A stretch of DNA of 64,000 nt from Caldicellulosiruptor diazotrophicus (GCF_017347585.1 NZ_AP024480.1:610001-674000), one strand, 5' to 3'. Numbered from the stretch's first letter, positions 42,033 through 50,257 are shown. Numbers and translations are program-made. The notes: generated by a model from the sequence alone, not told the origin.

Positions 42033-42551
42033 CTAATTTTCCTGCAGAATAGATGGCGGTGTGTACACTCTTGTTGAAAGTTCTTTATCCAGAAATAGAA
42101 GTCCGCTTGGGTCTTCTTTTATGAATTTCAGCTTTCTTAAAATCTTGTCCATTGTTTCTTCTTCCTCAGCTTGTTCGTTTATAAACCATTGCAAAAAATT
42201 GTGTGTAGTGAGGTCTTTTTCATCCAAAGCTGCCTTAGCAATCTCATGAATGGAAGAGGTTATAAACCGTTCATGTGAAAGTGCAAGTTCAAAAACTTCT
42301 GTAGGCGACGAATAATCTATTTTTGGTTGTTTGAGTTCTTTTAAAATTACTCTTCCGCCTATTTTGTTTATATAGTCAAATATCAATCTTGCATGGTCAA
42401 GCTCTTCTTTTGTCTGGACCATAAAAAAGTGAGCAAAACCATCTAAATTTTGTGAGGCAAAATACGCTTCCATTGCTGTATAAAAGTATGCTGAGAATAG
42501 TTCTTTGTTTAACTGTTCATTTAACATCTCAAGGATTTTTTCATTTCTCAT
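42033..42551 (-). CDS. Ferritin (non-haem, FtnA type)
   Basis: A 172-residue four-helix ferritin. Iron ligands of the ferroxidase centre are visible: the E in NEQLNKELFSAYFYTAME, EELDHARL with the ExxH motif, and the E in NEQAEEEETMDKIL. QTKEELDHARLIFDYINKIG is typical. It oxidises and stores iron in a 24-mer shell and protects against peroxide-driven damage. ATG 42551 with GAGAGGTG upstream is used. The adjacent FmdB-like gene lies downstream on the same strand with a 93-base gap. Confidence 0.93.
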   Translation of the reverse strand: MRNEKILEMLNEQLNKELFSAYFYTAMEAYFASQNLDGFAHFFMVQTKEELDHARLIFDYINKIGGRVILKELKQPKIDYSSPTEVFELALSHERFITSSIHEIAKAALDEKDLTTHNFLQWFINEQAEEEETMDKILRKLKFIKEDPSGLLFLDKELSTRVYTPPSILQEN

Positions 42552-42645
42552 TTGGACTGCACCTCTCATATTTTAAATTTTGATTTTCAATCATATTAAT
42601 ACCCTTTCAAATATAAAAAATAACACTATATTTTTTGCTAAGTTG

Positions 42646-42654
42646 TGGTATAAT
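42646..42654 (+). promoter_or_regulatory. Extended -10 promoter of the pantothenate operon leader
   Basis: TGGTATAAT (TG 42646-42647, TATAAT 42649-42654). Transcription should start near 42661, giving a leader of about 200 nt before the first gene. Confidence 0.6.
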
Positions 42655-42660
42655 TAATTA

Positions 42661-42842
42661 TGAAAAGATGGCATCGACAAGATTGTCGAGCCATACTTTT
42701 AAGATTCCTTAATATTTGAAAGTTTAAGATCAAAAAAATTAAAAAGCTGCCCTGATTTTTAAAGAACAGGGACTGCATATGAATTTGAAGACAAAATTTT
42801 TTCAAGCAAAGAAAAGGCAGACTCTGTTCTGCCTTTTTTAGT
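42661..42842 (+). ncRNA. Structured leader RNA with terminator upstream of the pan operon
   Basis: The leader starts with a hairpin: ATGGC and CGACA (42668-42679) pair with TGTCG and GCCAT (42684-42694). A second hairpin uses CCCTG (near 42755) against CAGGG (near 42773), extended by flanking GC pairs. An intrinsic terminator ends it 22 bases before the GTG of the first gene. The layout suits a riboswitch or attenuator, or possibly a short independent RNA. A pan-type RNA motif upstream of panB genes is known in Firmicutes, but I cannot confirm a match by eye. Confidence 0.6.
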
Positions 42843-42843
42843 T
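42811..42843 (+). terminator. Terminator at the end of the pan leader
   Basis: AAAGGCAGA (42813-42821) pairs with TCTGCCTTT, followed by TTTTAGTTTTAT, directly before the ribosome site of the DUF2520 gene. Confidence 0.85.
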
Positions 42844-42863
42844 TTATATGGAGGTATTTTGAA

Positions 42864-43703
42864 GTGAAAATAGGTTTTTATGGGGCATCTAAAGCCGGAA
42901 TTTCTCTTGCGCTTTATTTCAAAGAGCATGGGCTTGAGATTACAGGGTTTTATAACAGAACCTATGAAAAAGCCACAAAAGCTTCTTCTATGACAAAAAC
43001 GCAGGTATTTGAAAATCCTGAAGATCTTGTAGAGGCTTCTGATGTGATTTTTATAGCTATTTCTGATACATTTATAGAAGAAGTTTCTAAAAACCTTTAT
43101 TCACCGTATTTGTCACAAAAGGTGCTCGGACACTTGTCAGGTGCGCTGACCTCTGATGCTATTAAAGCCAAGTGCAAAGGGAAATTTTCTCTTCATCCTA
43201 TTCAGACTCTGAGAGGGCAGCCTGAAGATGTCCAGCTCTTAAAAAAAGCGGTATTTTCTTTAGAAGGCGATGATGAAGGTAAAAAGATTGCTAAGATAAT
43301 TTTGCAGAAAATAGGGAATAAATATATAGAGCTCAAAAAAGAGGACAAAGTAGTTTATCATCTTGCAGCAACAGTTGCTTCAAATTACCTTATAGCTCTT
43401 TTGAACTTTTCATATTTGCTTTATAAAAAAATTGGACTCGAAGATGAGGTCATTTTTTCTATAATAAAGCCTCTTTCTTCTGCATCACTTGAAAATTTTT
43501 CAAAGGATAGACTTAACTGTTTGACAGGACCTGCCGCAAGAGGCGATGTTTTGACACTTCAAAAACACTATAATGCTTTGCCAGATGAAAAGAAAACTAC
43601 TTTTTTAGAACTTTTAAAGCTTGCGGCAGATCTGATACTTGAAAAGGGCGATGAAGATGTCTACAAAAAACTTCAGCAATTTATAAATTATGTAAGGTGG
43701 TGA
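42864..43703 (+). CDS. Rossmann/DUF2520 NAD(P)-binding protein, candidate ketopantoate reductase
   Basis: A 279-residue dehydrogenase-like protein. The nucleotide-binding start is IGFYGASKAGISLALYF, then DVIFIAISDTFIEEV and HLSGALTSDAI. The C-terminal half is helical (DUF2520). It lies 4 bases before panB in an operon that has panB, panC and panD but no panE. A protein of this class could supply the ketopantoate reductase step, and an alternative reductase (PanG) is known in some bacteria. That activity is inferred from context. GTG 42864 with GGAGG (42850-42854). Confidence 0.75.
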   Translation: MKIGFYGASKAGISLALYFKEHGLEITGFYNRTYEKATKASSMTKTQVFENPEDLVEASDVIFIAISDTFIEEVSKNLYSPYLSQKVLGHLSGALTSDAIKAKCKGKFSLHPIQTLRGQPEDVQLLKKAVFSLEGDDEGKKIAKIILQKIGNKYIELKKEDKVVYHLAATVASNYLIALLNFSYLLYKKIGLEDEVIFSIIKPLSSASLENFSKDRLNCLTGPAARGDVLTLQKHYNALPDEKKTTFLELLKLAADLILEKGDEDVYKKLQQFINYVRW

Positions 43704-43707
43704 AAAA

Positions 43708-44502
43708 ATGAACAAGGTGACAACCAAGACGCTTTTTGAAAAAAAGCAAAAGGGCGAAAAGATTACCATGCTTACTGCTTATGACTATACATTTGCAAAA
43801 ATATTTGATAGCTGCTTTGTTGATATCCTGCTTGTTGGCGATTCTCTCGGTATGGTGATCCTTGGCTATGACTCTACAATTCCTGTCACAATGGATGATA
43901 TGGAGCACCATGTTAAGGCAGTTAGCAGAGGGGCAAAATATTCTATGGTTGTTGCCGACATGCCGTTTTTGTCATACCACACCACAACAGAAGATGCTGT
44001 GAAAAACGCAGGAAGGTTAATTCGTGCAGGTGCTTATGCAGTCAAGATGGAAGGCTGCGACGATGTCTATGAAAAGATAGAAGCTGTCATAAAAGCCCAG
44101 ATACCTGTTATGGGACATTTGGGGTTGACACCCCAGTCTGTCAACATCTTTGGTGGCTATGACCTTCGCGCAAAGGAGGAAGATGAAGCACAAAAGCTTG
44201 TGGAAGATGCTAAAAAACTTGAGAAAGCTGGGGTATTCGCAATTGTGCTTGAAAAGGTACCAGCTCATGTTGCAAGACAGGTTCAAAGAAGCGTAAAAGT
44301 ACCTGTAATTGGAATAGGAGCAGGACCATACTGTGACGGTCAGGTACTTGTGTGCTATGATATGCTTGGTATGTATGAAGATTTCAAGCCAAGGTTTGTA
44401 AAAAGATATGCTGAGGTAGGGAATATAATCAAAGATGCTGTAACAAGGTACATTGAAGAGGTAAAAAAAGGAGAATTTCCAGGAAAGGAGCACAGTTACT
44501 GA
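43708..44502 (+). CDS. panB: 3-methyl-2-oxobutanoate hydroxymethyltransferase
   Basis: A 264-residue TIM-barrel enzyme transferring hydroxymethyl from methylene-tetrahydrofolate to ketoisovalerate, the first step of pantothenate synthesis. [31 protein letters not shown] and [16 protein letters not shown] are PanB hallmarks, with the metal-site aspartate in [26 protein letters not shown] closes the barrel. It overlaps the panC start by one base. Confidence 0.96.
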   Translation: MNKVTTKTLFEKKQKGEKITMLTAYDYTFAKIFDSCFVDILLVGDSLGMVILGYDSTIPVTMDDMEHHVKAVSRGAKYSMVVADMPFLSYHTTTEDAVKNAGRLIRAGAYAVKMEGCDDVYEKIEAVIKAQIPVMGHLGLTPQSVNIFGGYDLRAKEEDEAQKLVEDAKKLEKAGVFAIVLEKVPAHVARQVQRSVKVPVIGIGAGPYCDGQVLVCYDMLGMYEDFKPRFVKRYAEVGNIIKDAVTRYIEEVKKGEFPGKEHSY

Positions 44503-45350
44503 TGGTTGTAATAGAAAAGATTCAAGAAATGAAAGAGATTGTAAAAAGACTTAAAAAAGAAGGCAAATCAATAGGTTTTGTTCCAACAATGGGGTATCTG
44601 CACGAAGGGCATTTGAGTTTGGTAAGGCTTTCTAAACATCAAAATGATATCACTATTATGAGCATATTTGTAAATCCTATTCAGTTTGGACCTAATGAGG
44701 ATTATGACAGATACCCGCGCGACTTTGAAAGAGATAAAAACCTTGCCCAAAAAGAAGGTGTTGATTATATATTTTATCCATCTGTGGAAGAGATGTATCC
44801 TAATGATTTTAAAACAGTTGTATCAGTGAAGAAAATAACAGAGATAATGTGCGGAAAGTCAAGACCAGGTCATTTTGACGGTGTTGCAACAGTCGTATTA
44901 AAGCTGTTTAACATTGTGAACCCTGACAGAGCATACTTTGGGCAAAAGGATGCTCAGCAACTTGCAGTCATAAAGCAGATGGTAAAAGACCTAAATCTTG
45001 ATGTTGAAATAGTTCCATGCCCGATTGTTCGTGAGCAAGATGGTCTTGCAATGAGCTCGAGAAATGTATATCTTTCTGAAGAGGAAAGAAAATCTGCAAC
45101 CATTTTGTACAGGGCTTTGAATTTGGCAAAAGAGATGATTGAAAATGGCGAAAAAGAGGTATCAAAAATAAAGAAAGCTATGGAAGAGATGATTTTAAAA
45201 GAGAAGCACACAAAGATTGACTACATTGAATTTGTAAACTATGACACGTTTGAGATAATCTCAAAGATTGAAGGAAGGGTTTTGATAGCTCTTGCCGTCT
45301 TTGTTGGAAAGGCAAGACTTATAGACAACATTGTGGTGGAGGCGAAGTAG
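44502..45350 (+). CDS. panC: Pantoate--beta-alanine ligase
   Basis: A 282-residue adenylate-forming ligase. [16 protein letters not shown] holds the HIGH-like [22 protein letters not shown] follows, and [11 protein letters not shown] is the KMSKS-like loop. It couples pantoate with beta-alanine from PanD, the following gene, 5 bases downstream. Confidence 0.96.
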   Translation: MVVIEKIQEMKEIVKRLKKEGKSIGFVPTMGYLHEGHLSLVRLSKHQNDITIMSIFVNPIQFGPNEDYDRYPRDFERDKNLAQKEGVDYIFYPSVEEMYPNDFKTVVSVKKITEIMCGKSRPGHFDGVATVVLKLFNIVNPDRAYFGQKDAQQLAVIKQMVKDLNLDVEIVPCPIVREQDGLAMSSRNVYLSEEERKSATILYRALNLAKEMIENGEKEVSKIKKAMEEMILKEKHTKIDYIEFVNYDTFEIISKIEGRVLIALAVFVGKARLIDNIVVEAK

Positions 45351-45355
45351 CAAAG

Positions 45356-45742
45356 ATGCTGATTGAAGTTTTAAAATCTAAGATTCACAGAGCAACCGTC
45401 ACAGAGGCAAATCTAAATTATGTGGGGAGTATCACAATTGATGAGGAATTGATGAAAGCTGCTGGAATATTTGAAAATGAAAAGGTGCAGGTTGTGAATA
45501 TAAACAACGGTGAGAGATTTGAAACTTATGTGATAAGAGGTGAAAAAGGTAGCGGAACAATTTGCCTAAACGGAGCAGCAGCTCGTCTTGTGCAAGTGGG
45601 TGATAAGATAATTATAATGGCGTACTGTCTTCTTACCATGGAAGAGTATTATAACTATAAGCCCAAAATTGTATTTGTAGATGATAAAAACAAAATTATA
45701 AGATTATCGGACACAGAGAATCAATCAGAATGTATCTGTTAA
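45356..45742 (+). CDS. panD: Aspartate 1-decarboxylase (pyruvoyl enzyme)
   Basis: A 128-residue proenzyme. The self-cleavage site is Gly-Ser in [10 protein letters not shown]; the new N-terminal serine becomes the pyruvoyl group. [10 protein letters not shown] and [19 protein letters not shown] are family motifs. It makes beta-alanine for PanC. It is the last gene of the pan operon, followed by a strong terminator. Confidence 0.95.
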   Translation: MLIEVLKSKIHRATVTEANLNYVGSITIDEELMKAAGIFENEKVQVVNINNGERFETYVIRGEKGSGTICLNGAAARLVQVGDKIIIMAYCLLTMEEYYNYKPKIVFVDDKNKIIRLSDTENQSECIC

Positions 45743-45758
45743 ACTAATTTTAGTTTTA

Positions 45759-45806
45759 TAAAGGTGGGGTGAAACCTAATTTCTAATCCCCACCTTTAAT
45801 TTTTAA
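45759..45806 (+). terminator. Intrinsic terminator of the pan operon
   Basis: TAAAGGTGGGG (45759-45769) pairs with CCCCACCTTTA (45788-45798), followed by ATTTTTAAT. Confidence 0.92.
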
Positions 45807-45867
45807 TAAAATTTCTAACCTTTGCATAAACTATATCTATTGAAGTGTGAAGATTTAAATTACTAAA

Positions 45868-46533
45868 ATGAGAAGAAAAAATTCTCTCAAGTTTATATTT
45901 TCAATTATCATTATTTTGCTACCTTTAGTAGCCATTTCAAGCATATTACACAATAATCCATATCTTATTTATGTCTCAATTGATGACAGCAAATTGTATG
46001 TATTTAAAAAAGGAATTTTATACAAGTCATACCCAATTTCACCTGGGAAACCTTCGACTCCAACTCCAGTTGGGACCTTTAAGATAATATCAAAAGACTA
46101 CTGGGGTGAAGGATTTGGAGGAAGGTGGATGGGGCTAAATGTCCCATATGGCAAATATGGAATTCATGGAACAATATATGAGAGTTACATAGGAGCTCAT
46201 GTAAGCAAAGGCTGTGTCAGAATGCTGAACAAGGATGTGAAGGAATTGTTTTCATATATTCCAATTGGGACAACGGTAGTGATTTCAGAAGGTATATATG
46301 GAGAATTTAGAAACGGTTTTAGAACAATATACCCTGGTGATACTGGCGAGGATGTTATGGCAGTTCAAAGAAAGCTCAAAAAACTCGGATTTTATTCAGG
46401 GAGTATCGATGGTAAGTATGGAGCAGCACTTGAATACGCAGTAAATTTATACCAAAAGAAAAATAAGCTTCCTATAACCAACAAAATTACACCTTATTTG
46501 CTAAGGAAAATGGGTTTTTATTTATTTGAATAA
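45868..46533 (+). CDS. L,D-transpeptidase (YkuD) with peptidoglycan-binding domain
   Basis: A 221-residue protein. An N-terminal membrane anchor or signal (LKFIFSIIIILLPLVAISS) precedes a YkuD domain with PTPVGTFKI, then YGIHGT and the catalytic SKGCVRM. A C-terminal PG_binding_1 domain follows (DVMAVQRKLKKLGFYSGSID). It forms 3-3 cross-links or anchors proteins in peptidoglycan outside the membrane. In spore formers such proteins can act in the cortex. ATG 45868 has no strong ribosome site, so expression may be low. Confidence 0.9.
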   Translation: MRRKNSLKFIFSIIIILLPLVAISSILHNNPYLIYVSIDDSKLYVFKKGILYKSYPISPGKPSTPTPVGTFKIISKDYWGEGFGGRWMGLNVPYGKYGIHGTIYESYIGAHVSKGCVRMLNKDVKELFSYIPIGTTVVISEGIYGEFRNGFRTIYPGDTGEDVMAVQRKLKKLGFYSGSIDGKYGAALEYAVNLYQKKNKLPITNKITPYLLRKMGFYLFE

Positions 46534-46616
46534 AAAAGACTTAAAAATTAAAAAATAATTTGTGTAGATTTTAAAGCATAAAAGTGTAAAACTTCAAAAA
46601 AGGAGGTTTGAAGAAA

Positions 46617-46817
46617 ATGGCTAATATTACCTCAAAAGAACTTATGTTTTTAGAAGACAATATCAAAATGATGCAAAATTCTATCAACTTTATTGCAGGT
46701 GTGTCTGACCAGATTACAGATGTATCTTTAAAAAACCTGTGCCAGCAGTGTGTAAACCACTACAAAAGTGACATAAACATCCTGTCAAGATTTATTGAAA
46801 ATCCAAACATTCAATAA
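46617..46817 (+). CDS. Small spore-coat-like protein (CotF-associated)
   Basis: A 66-residue helical protein (ELMFLEDNIKMMQNSINFIA, then NLCQQCVNHYKSDINILSRF). It directly precedes a CotF-family gene, and the pair arrangement of a short helical partner with CotF is common in spore formers. AAGGAGG lies ten bases before ATG 46617; the TTG at 46608 is less likely. Two cysteines in CQQC could cross-link. The specific family is not certain. Confidence 0.7.
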   Translation: MANITSKELMFLEDNIKMMQNSINFIAGVSDQITDVSLKNLCQQCVNHYKSDINILSRFIENPNIQ

Positions 46818-46838
46818 CAAAAAAAGGGAGTGATAACT

Positions 46839-47120
46839 ATGAAGACACTTTCAGACAGGGATATTGCATTTTCGCTTTTGAACTCTTTAAAGCTTCAAGC
46901 AACAGCTTTAACAAACTTAGTTTTAGAAAGTACAAACAATGCTCTCAGAAGAGAAGCTATGTCTGTTTTAAACAGAGTTTTTGACCATCAAAAACAGATT
47001 TTTGATTTCCTCTCGCAAAAGGGCTGGTATCCTGTTGAAATGGCAAAGCAAGAAGATATTACAAAGGCTCAGAGAGATGTTCAAACAATTCAGAATAACA
47101 TCCAAATGGTTTCGATGTAA
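46839..47120 (+). CDS. CotF-family spore coat protein
   Basis: A 93-residue ferritin-like helical protein. SDRDIAFSLLNSLKLQATAL and REAMSVLNRVFDHQKQIFDF are CotF-domain stretches, and GWYPVEMAKQEDI is the typical tail. Such proteins are part of the spore coat in Bacillus and Clostridia. ATG 46839 with AGGGAG upstream; it lies 21 bases after its small partner. Confidence 0.82.
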   Translation: MKTLSDRDIAFSLLNSLKLQATALTNLVLESTNNALRREAMSVLNRVFDHQKQIFDFLSQKGWYPVEMAKQEDITKAQRDVQTIQNNIQMVSM

Positions 47121-47132
47121 AAACCTTTGTTT

Positions 47133-47171
47133 AAAGGGCAGGCCTATAGTTTTAAAAGGCTGCCCTTTTTA
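47133..47171. terminator. Bidirectional terminator between coat gene and GNAT gene
   Basis: AAAGGGCAGGCCT pairs with AGGCTGCCCTTT (one bulged base), then TTTTATTG. The minus-strand stop of the GNAT gene lies in its T-run. Confidence 0.85.
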
Positions 47172-47792
47172 TTGTTTAAAACTTTTTTTCATTACAATCC
47201 ATTTGCCTTGAGGGTCTCGTGACATGCCAATTTGATGAAATCCAAATTTTTTGTATAGTCTTATCGCAGGCAGATTGTCAGGTCGAACTTCTAATTTTAC
47301 TTCTTTTACTCCTTTTGACTTTAAAAATTCAAGTCCCGCCTCAACAAGCTTTGTTCCAATACTTTTTCCTCTGTAATTTTTTAACGTTCCAATAGAAAGA
47401 ATTTGTGCAGAGATTTCATTTGCATATCTTGTCTGAAATCTGAAAAAGTCAAGCTTGTTAGAAAGAATTTTCCATATAGGTCTTATACCAAACCCATATA
47501 GTCCCAAAAACCATTTGATTGTCCACTTTAAAAACGAAAGAGTTAAAATTGCAGCTATCCATACCCTTTTGATGTCTCTAACAACACATATATACCCTGC
47601 AATTTTTTTATTTTCTTCATCTTCGTAGACTAAGAAACCGTGAGGTTCTGCAATGATCACCACTTTGAATATGTCTTCTATAGCAGAGTTTTTTATTTTG
47701 TTTTCAAAATAGAATTCAATGCTGTCAGAAAAAGCTTCTCTGAAAATTTGCGCTATCTGGGGAAGGTCAGAGAACTTTGCACATCTTATCAT
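47169..47792 (-). CDS. GNAT family N-acetyltransferase
   Basis: A 207-residue acetyltransferase. RCAKFSDLPQIAQIFREAF starts the fold. The acetyl-CoA loop is YRGKSIGTKLVEAGLEFL, and VRPDNLPAIRLYKKFGFHQI completes it. Substrate unknown. The N-terminal part includes a hydrophobic loop (ILTLSFLKWTIKWFLGLYGF) unusual for short GNATs and possibly membrane-facing. AAGGTGAG lies before ATG 47792; the frame is open to GTG 47801. Confidence 0.85.
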   Translation of the reverse strand: MIRCAKFSDLPQIAQIFREAFSDSIEFYFENKIKNSAIEDIFKVVIIAEPHGFLVYEDEENKKIAGYICVVRDIKRVWIAAILTLSFLKWTIKWFLGLYGFGIRPIWKILSNKLDFFRFQTRYANEISAQILSIGTLKNYRGKSIGTKLVEAGLEFLKSKGVKEVKLEVRPDNLPAIRLYKKFGFHQIGMSRDPQGKWIVMKKSFKQ

Positions 47793-47952
47793 ACGGCTCA
47801 CCTTGCTGAAATAATAAATCTTTTTTAAATGTTTTTCTGTTGTTGTTATTTAAATTATACCCACTTTTAAAGAAAAAAGAAAGTAAAATTAAAAGCTTTG
47901 TAGGTAGTCATTTTCCAAAATGTAACAGCAAAAAATTTTTTAAAAAAGGATA

Positions 47953-47980
47953 TTGACAAAAAGTCTTTTATAAGTATAAT
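47953..47980 (+). promoter_or_regulatory. Consensus promoter of the tRNA-Asn/tRNA-Met operon
   Basis: TTGACA (47953-47958), 16-base spacer, TATAAT (47975-47980). Both hexamers are perfect. Confidence 0.88.
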
Positions 47981-47986
47981 AAATAA

Positions 47987-48020
47987 TGTCGACGGCGAGA
48001 GATAGAAATCGCCGAAGACA
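47987..48020 (+). other. 5'-terminal hairpin in tRNA precursor
   Basis: TGTC (47987-47990) and CGGCGA (47993-47998) pair with TCGCCG (48009-48014) and GACA (48017-48020). It begins about seven bases after the -10, exactly where transcription should start, so the precursor RNA would have a closed 5' end. Confidence 0.65.
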
Positions 48021-48035
48021 AAAAGAAAGAGAGGT

Positions 48036-48110
48036 TCCTCGGTAGCTCAGCGGTGGAGCATCCGGCTGTTAACCGGAGGGTCGTAGGTTCGAATCCTACC
48101 CGGGGAGCCA
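48036..48110 (+). tRNA. tRNA-Asn (anticodon GTT)
   Basis: A 75-nt cloverleaf. Acceptor TCCTCGG/CCGGGGA, then G and CCA; anticodon loop CTGTTAA; T-arm AGGTTCGAATCCT. Confidence 0.97.
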
Positions 48111-48120
48111 ATTTTATTAA

Positions 48121-48196
48121 GGGCCTTTAGCTCAGCTGGTAGAGCGGCCGGCTCATAACCGGTTGGTCTGGGGTTCGAATCCCTAAGGGCCCACCA
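48121..48196 (+). tRNA. tRNA-Met or tRNA-Ile2 (anticodon CAT)
   Basis: A 76-nt cloverleaf. Acceptor GGGCCTT/AGGGCCC, then A and CCA; anticodon loop CTCATAA with CAT. It lacks initiator features because its first pair is G-C and the stem has no three G-C run. It is elongator Met or lysidine-modified Ile2; I cannot separate these by eye. Confidence 0.93.
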
Positions 48197-48207
48197 ATTT
48201 CAAAAAT

Positions 48208-48241
48208 AAAAGCAAGTCTTTAAAAAGACTTGCTTTTTTTG
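48208..48241 (+). terminator. Terminator of the tRNA operon
   Basis: AGCAAGTCTT (48211-48220) pairs with AAGACTTGCT (48225-48234) and a T-run follows. Confidence 0.92.
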
Positions 48242-48243
48242 TT

Positions 48244-48807
48244 TCATTCTTGATTTTTTTCAGGCTCTTCATGATTACGTGCTAAATTTTCAAAAAGCAG
48301 TCTGTATACCGTCTCAGCATTTTTATTCCAATTTTTACAAATTCTTTTTGCAATTTCAACATGCGGTACGTTTACTTTTATTTCAAACAATATACTATTT
48401 CCTTCACGCAGAGAGCATATAACTATGTATTCGGTAGGGCTGAGTATTTTGTAATCAGAATAAACTTCTGTATTAAGCTTAATCTTTCTATAATTTTTCT
48501 TTATGTATTCTTCTATTTCCTCGACAGTATATTTTGGGAGTAAATCCAATAGAATATCTAAAACATCTCTACCGGTTTGTGATATTTCGATATATGTTCT
48601 AATTTCATCATCATATTTATGGATTAGCTTTTGAGCTTCAAGTTCTTTGAGATACTGCTGGTATTCAAAAAAGTTCATGTATTTTGTTGAAAGAACAAAC
48701 TCGTCAACCTGCTGAATAGGAATAGGAATTTTTATTTTGCTTAAGAAGAACAAAAGAATAAGCTTGTTTTGGGCAAGGGTGTGTATTTCGTTAAATTCAT
48801 CAGACAT
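48244..48807 (-). CDS. DUF4364 family protein (winged-helix-like)
   Basis: A 187-residue protein matching DUF4364. The N-terminal AQNKLILLFFLSKIKIPIPI and YQQYLKELEAQKLIHKYDDE resemble a winged helix with PadR/MarR-style spacing. The C-terminal half has LSPTEYIVICSLREG and ILFEIKVNVP. The family occurs in Clostridia, with no known function. ATG 48807 with AAAGGAG is used; the frame is open to 48843, but that part overlaps a hairpin. Confidence 0.8.
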   Translation of the reverse strand: MSDEFNEIHTLAQNKLILLFFLSKIKIPIPIQQVDEFVLSTKYMNFFEYQQYLKELEAQKLIHKYDDEIRTYIEISQTGRDVLDILLDLLPKYTVEEIEEYIKKNYRKIKLNTEVYSDYKILSPTEYIVICSLREGNSILFEIKVNVPHVEIAKRICKNWNKNAETVYRLLFENLARNHEEPEKNQE

Positions 48808-48834
48808 CTTTTTCCACTCCTTTTTTACTTTTAA

Positions 48835-48869
48835 AGCCGCCATATTTTGTTTGTTGATATGGCGGCTTG
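48835..48869 (-). terminator. Hairpin between MazG-like gene and DUF4364 gene
   Basis: AAGCCGCCATAT (48835-48846) pairs perfectly with ATATGGCGGCTT (48858-48869). The T-tract on the minus strand is short (TTTAAAAG), so it may attenuate transcription more than end it. Confidence 0.6.
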
Positions 48870-48898
48870 TATATTTTGTCCTTTTAAAAACTGGAATC

Positions 48899-49297
48899 TT
48901 ATCTTAAGTTAAATTCTCCCAGTGTTTTCATTCTCTCAATTTCTTTGATTATAATATCATACAAGTTCAAATCTAAAGTATTGCAGATTGAAGCCAAATA
49001 AAATAATGTGCTTCCAATCTCTTTTTCAATCAAATCTCTGCAGTTTTCACAAAGCTGACCTTCAACATGTGTTTTGAGGTACTTTTTTGCTTCTTTCAAG
49101 CTTACATCTATAGGAATTTCCTGTTTTTTAGCGTTTATTCTTATACATCCACAGTTTGTGACTGATTTTATTATGCTTCTGTTGACACGCGCTGCTGACT
49201 CAGAAAACTTTGTTAAACTGTCAAGTATACTTTTGTTTCGTATCAAGAGGTCATCAACGACGTATTGGAAATCGTCTATAAAGATATCCTTCAACAT
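48899..49297 (-). CDS. MazG-like fold protein with cysteine pairs
   Basis: A 132-residue protein. The C-terminal EKEIGSTLFYLASICNTLDL, then NLYDIIIKEIERMKTLGEF resembles the MazG-type nucleotide pyrophosphohydrolase helix with metal-site acidic residues. The centre has CGCIR and CENCRD, a possible zinc site. The first helices are unlike classical MazG. No firm family assignment and substrate unknown. It lies alone on the minus strand upstream of the hairpin preceding the DUF4364 gene. Confidence 0.55.
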   Translation of the reverse strand: MLKDIFIDDFQYVVDDLLIRNKSILDSLTKFSESAARVNRSIIKSVTNCGCIRINAKKQEIPIDVSLKEAKKYLKTHVEGQLCENCRDLIEKEIGSTLFYLASICNTLDLNLYDIIIKEIERMKTLGEFNLR

Positions 49298-49445
49298 CTT
49301 TCACTCCTAAAAAAACAACTTTAGTTTAATTATAAATTTCTTCAAAATCAAATGTCAATAGAATTTTACAAATGCCTTTTCATAACAAAAACAAAGTAGT
49401 AAAATATTAAAAACAGCATTTTTGCAAAGGAGGAAATACCATTTA

Positions 49446-50252
49446 ATGAAGATTAGCTTTTCAACAGTAGGATGTCCTAACTTTACCTGGGATGAAATCT
49501 TAGCTGCTGCCAAAGACTTTGGATATGACGGTATTGAACTGAGAGGACTTGGAGATGAACTTGAAGTATATAAAACAGAACCTTTTACTCCTGAGAACTT
49601 GCCACTGACAAAAAAGAGGTTAAAAGAACTGAATTTGGAGATTTCATGTTTGGCAACATCATGTTATATATTCGATAAGTCTTACCAAGAAAATATATTA
49701 AAGTCTGCAAAAGCGTACATAGAACTTGCAAAGGGTCTTTCATGCAAATACATAAGGGTTTTGGGAGATAGATGGATAACACCTGGGGAGGATGTCGATA
49801 GAGAATTTGTAAAAGAGATGCTTTGCAAGCTGTGCGACATGGCAAAGGAGTATGATGTTGACATTTTAATTGAGACAAATGGCGTTTGGGCAGAGTCAAA
49901 AAGGCTTGCTGATTTGCTTGAAAAGGTGCCATATCAAAATGTTGGTGTTGTGTGGGACATTCATCATCCTTATAGGTTTTTTAATGAAGATGTTGAGAAA
50001 ACTGTTAACAACTTGAAAGATTTTATAAAGCATGTTCATGTGAAAGACTCAAAAGTTGAGAATGGCAAACTTGTATTTAAGATGATAGGCGAGGGTGATG
50101 TGCCTATTGAAAAGGCGATAAATCTTCTTTTGCGGCAAGGCTATAGCGGTTATCTTTCTTTTGAGTGGGTGAAAAGATGGTTTTCTGACCTTGAAGAGCC
50201 AGGAATTGTGTTTTTGGAGTTTATCAATAGAATCAAAAAGATGATGAAATAA
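49446..50252 (+). CDS. Sugar phosphate isomerase/epimerase family protein (xylose isomerase-like TIM barrel)
   Basis: A 268-residue AP_endonuc_2/TIM-barrel protein. FSTVGCPNFTWDEIL and GYDGIELRGLGDELEVYKTE start it. Metal ligands are likely in ILIETNGVWAES, VVWDIHHPYRF, KHVHVKDSKV and SFEWVKRW, as in hydroxypyruvate isomerase or tagatose/psicose epimerase families. It has no neighbours of matching pathway. ATG 49446 has AAAGGAGG twelve bases upstream. Substrate unknown. Confidence 0.8.
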   Translation: MKISFSTVGCPNFTWDEILAAAKDFGYDGIELRGLGDELEVYKTEPFTPENLPLTKKRLKELNLEISCLATSCYIFDKSYQENILKSAKAYIELAKGLSCKYIRVLGDRWITPGEDVDREFVKEMLCKLCDMAKEYDVDILIETNGVWAESKRLADLLEKVPYQNVGVVWDIHHPYRFFNEDVEKTVNNLKDFIKHVHVKDSKVENGKLVFKMIGEGDVPIEKAINLLLRQGYSGYLSFEWVKRWFSDLEEPGIVFLEFINRIKKMMK

Positions 50253-50257
50253 AAAAG

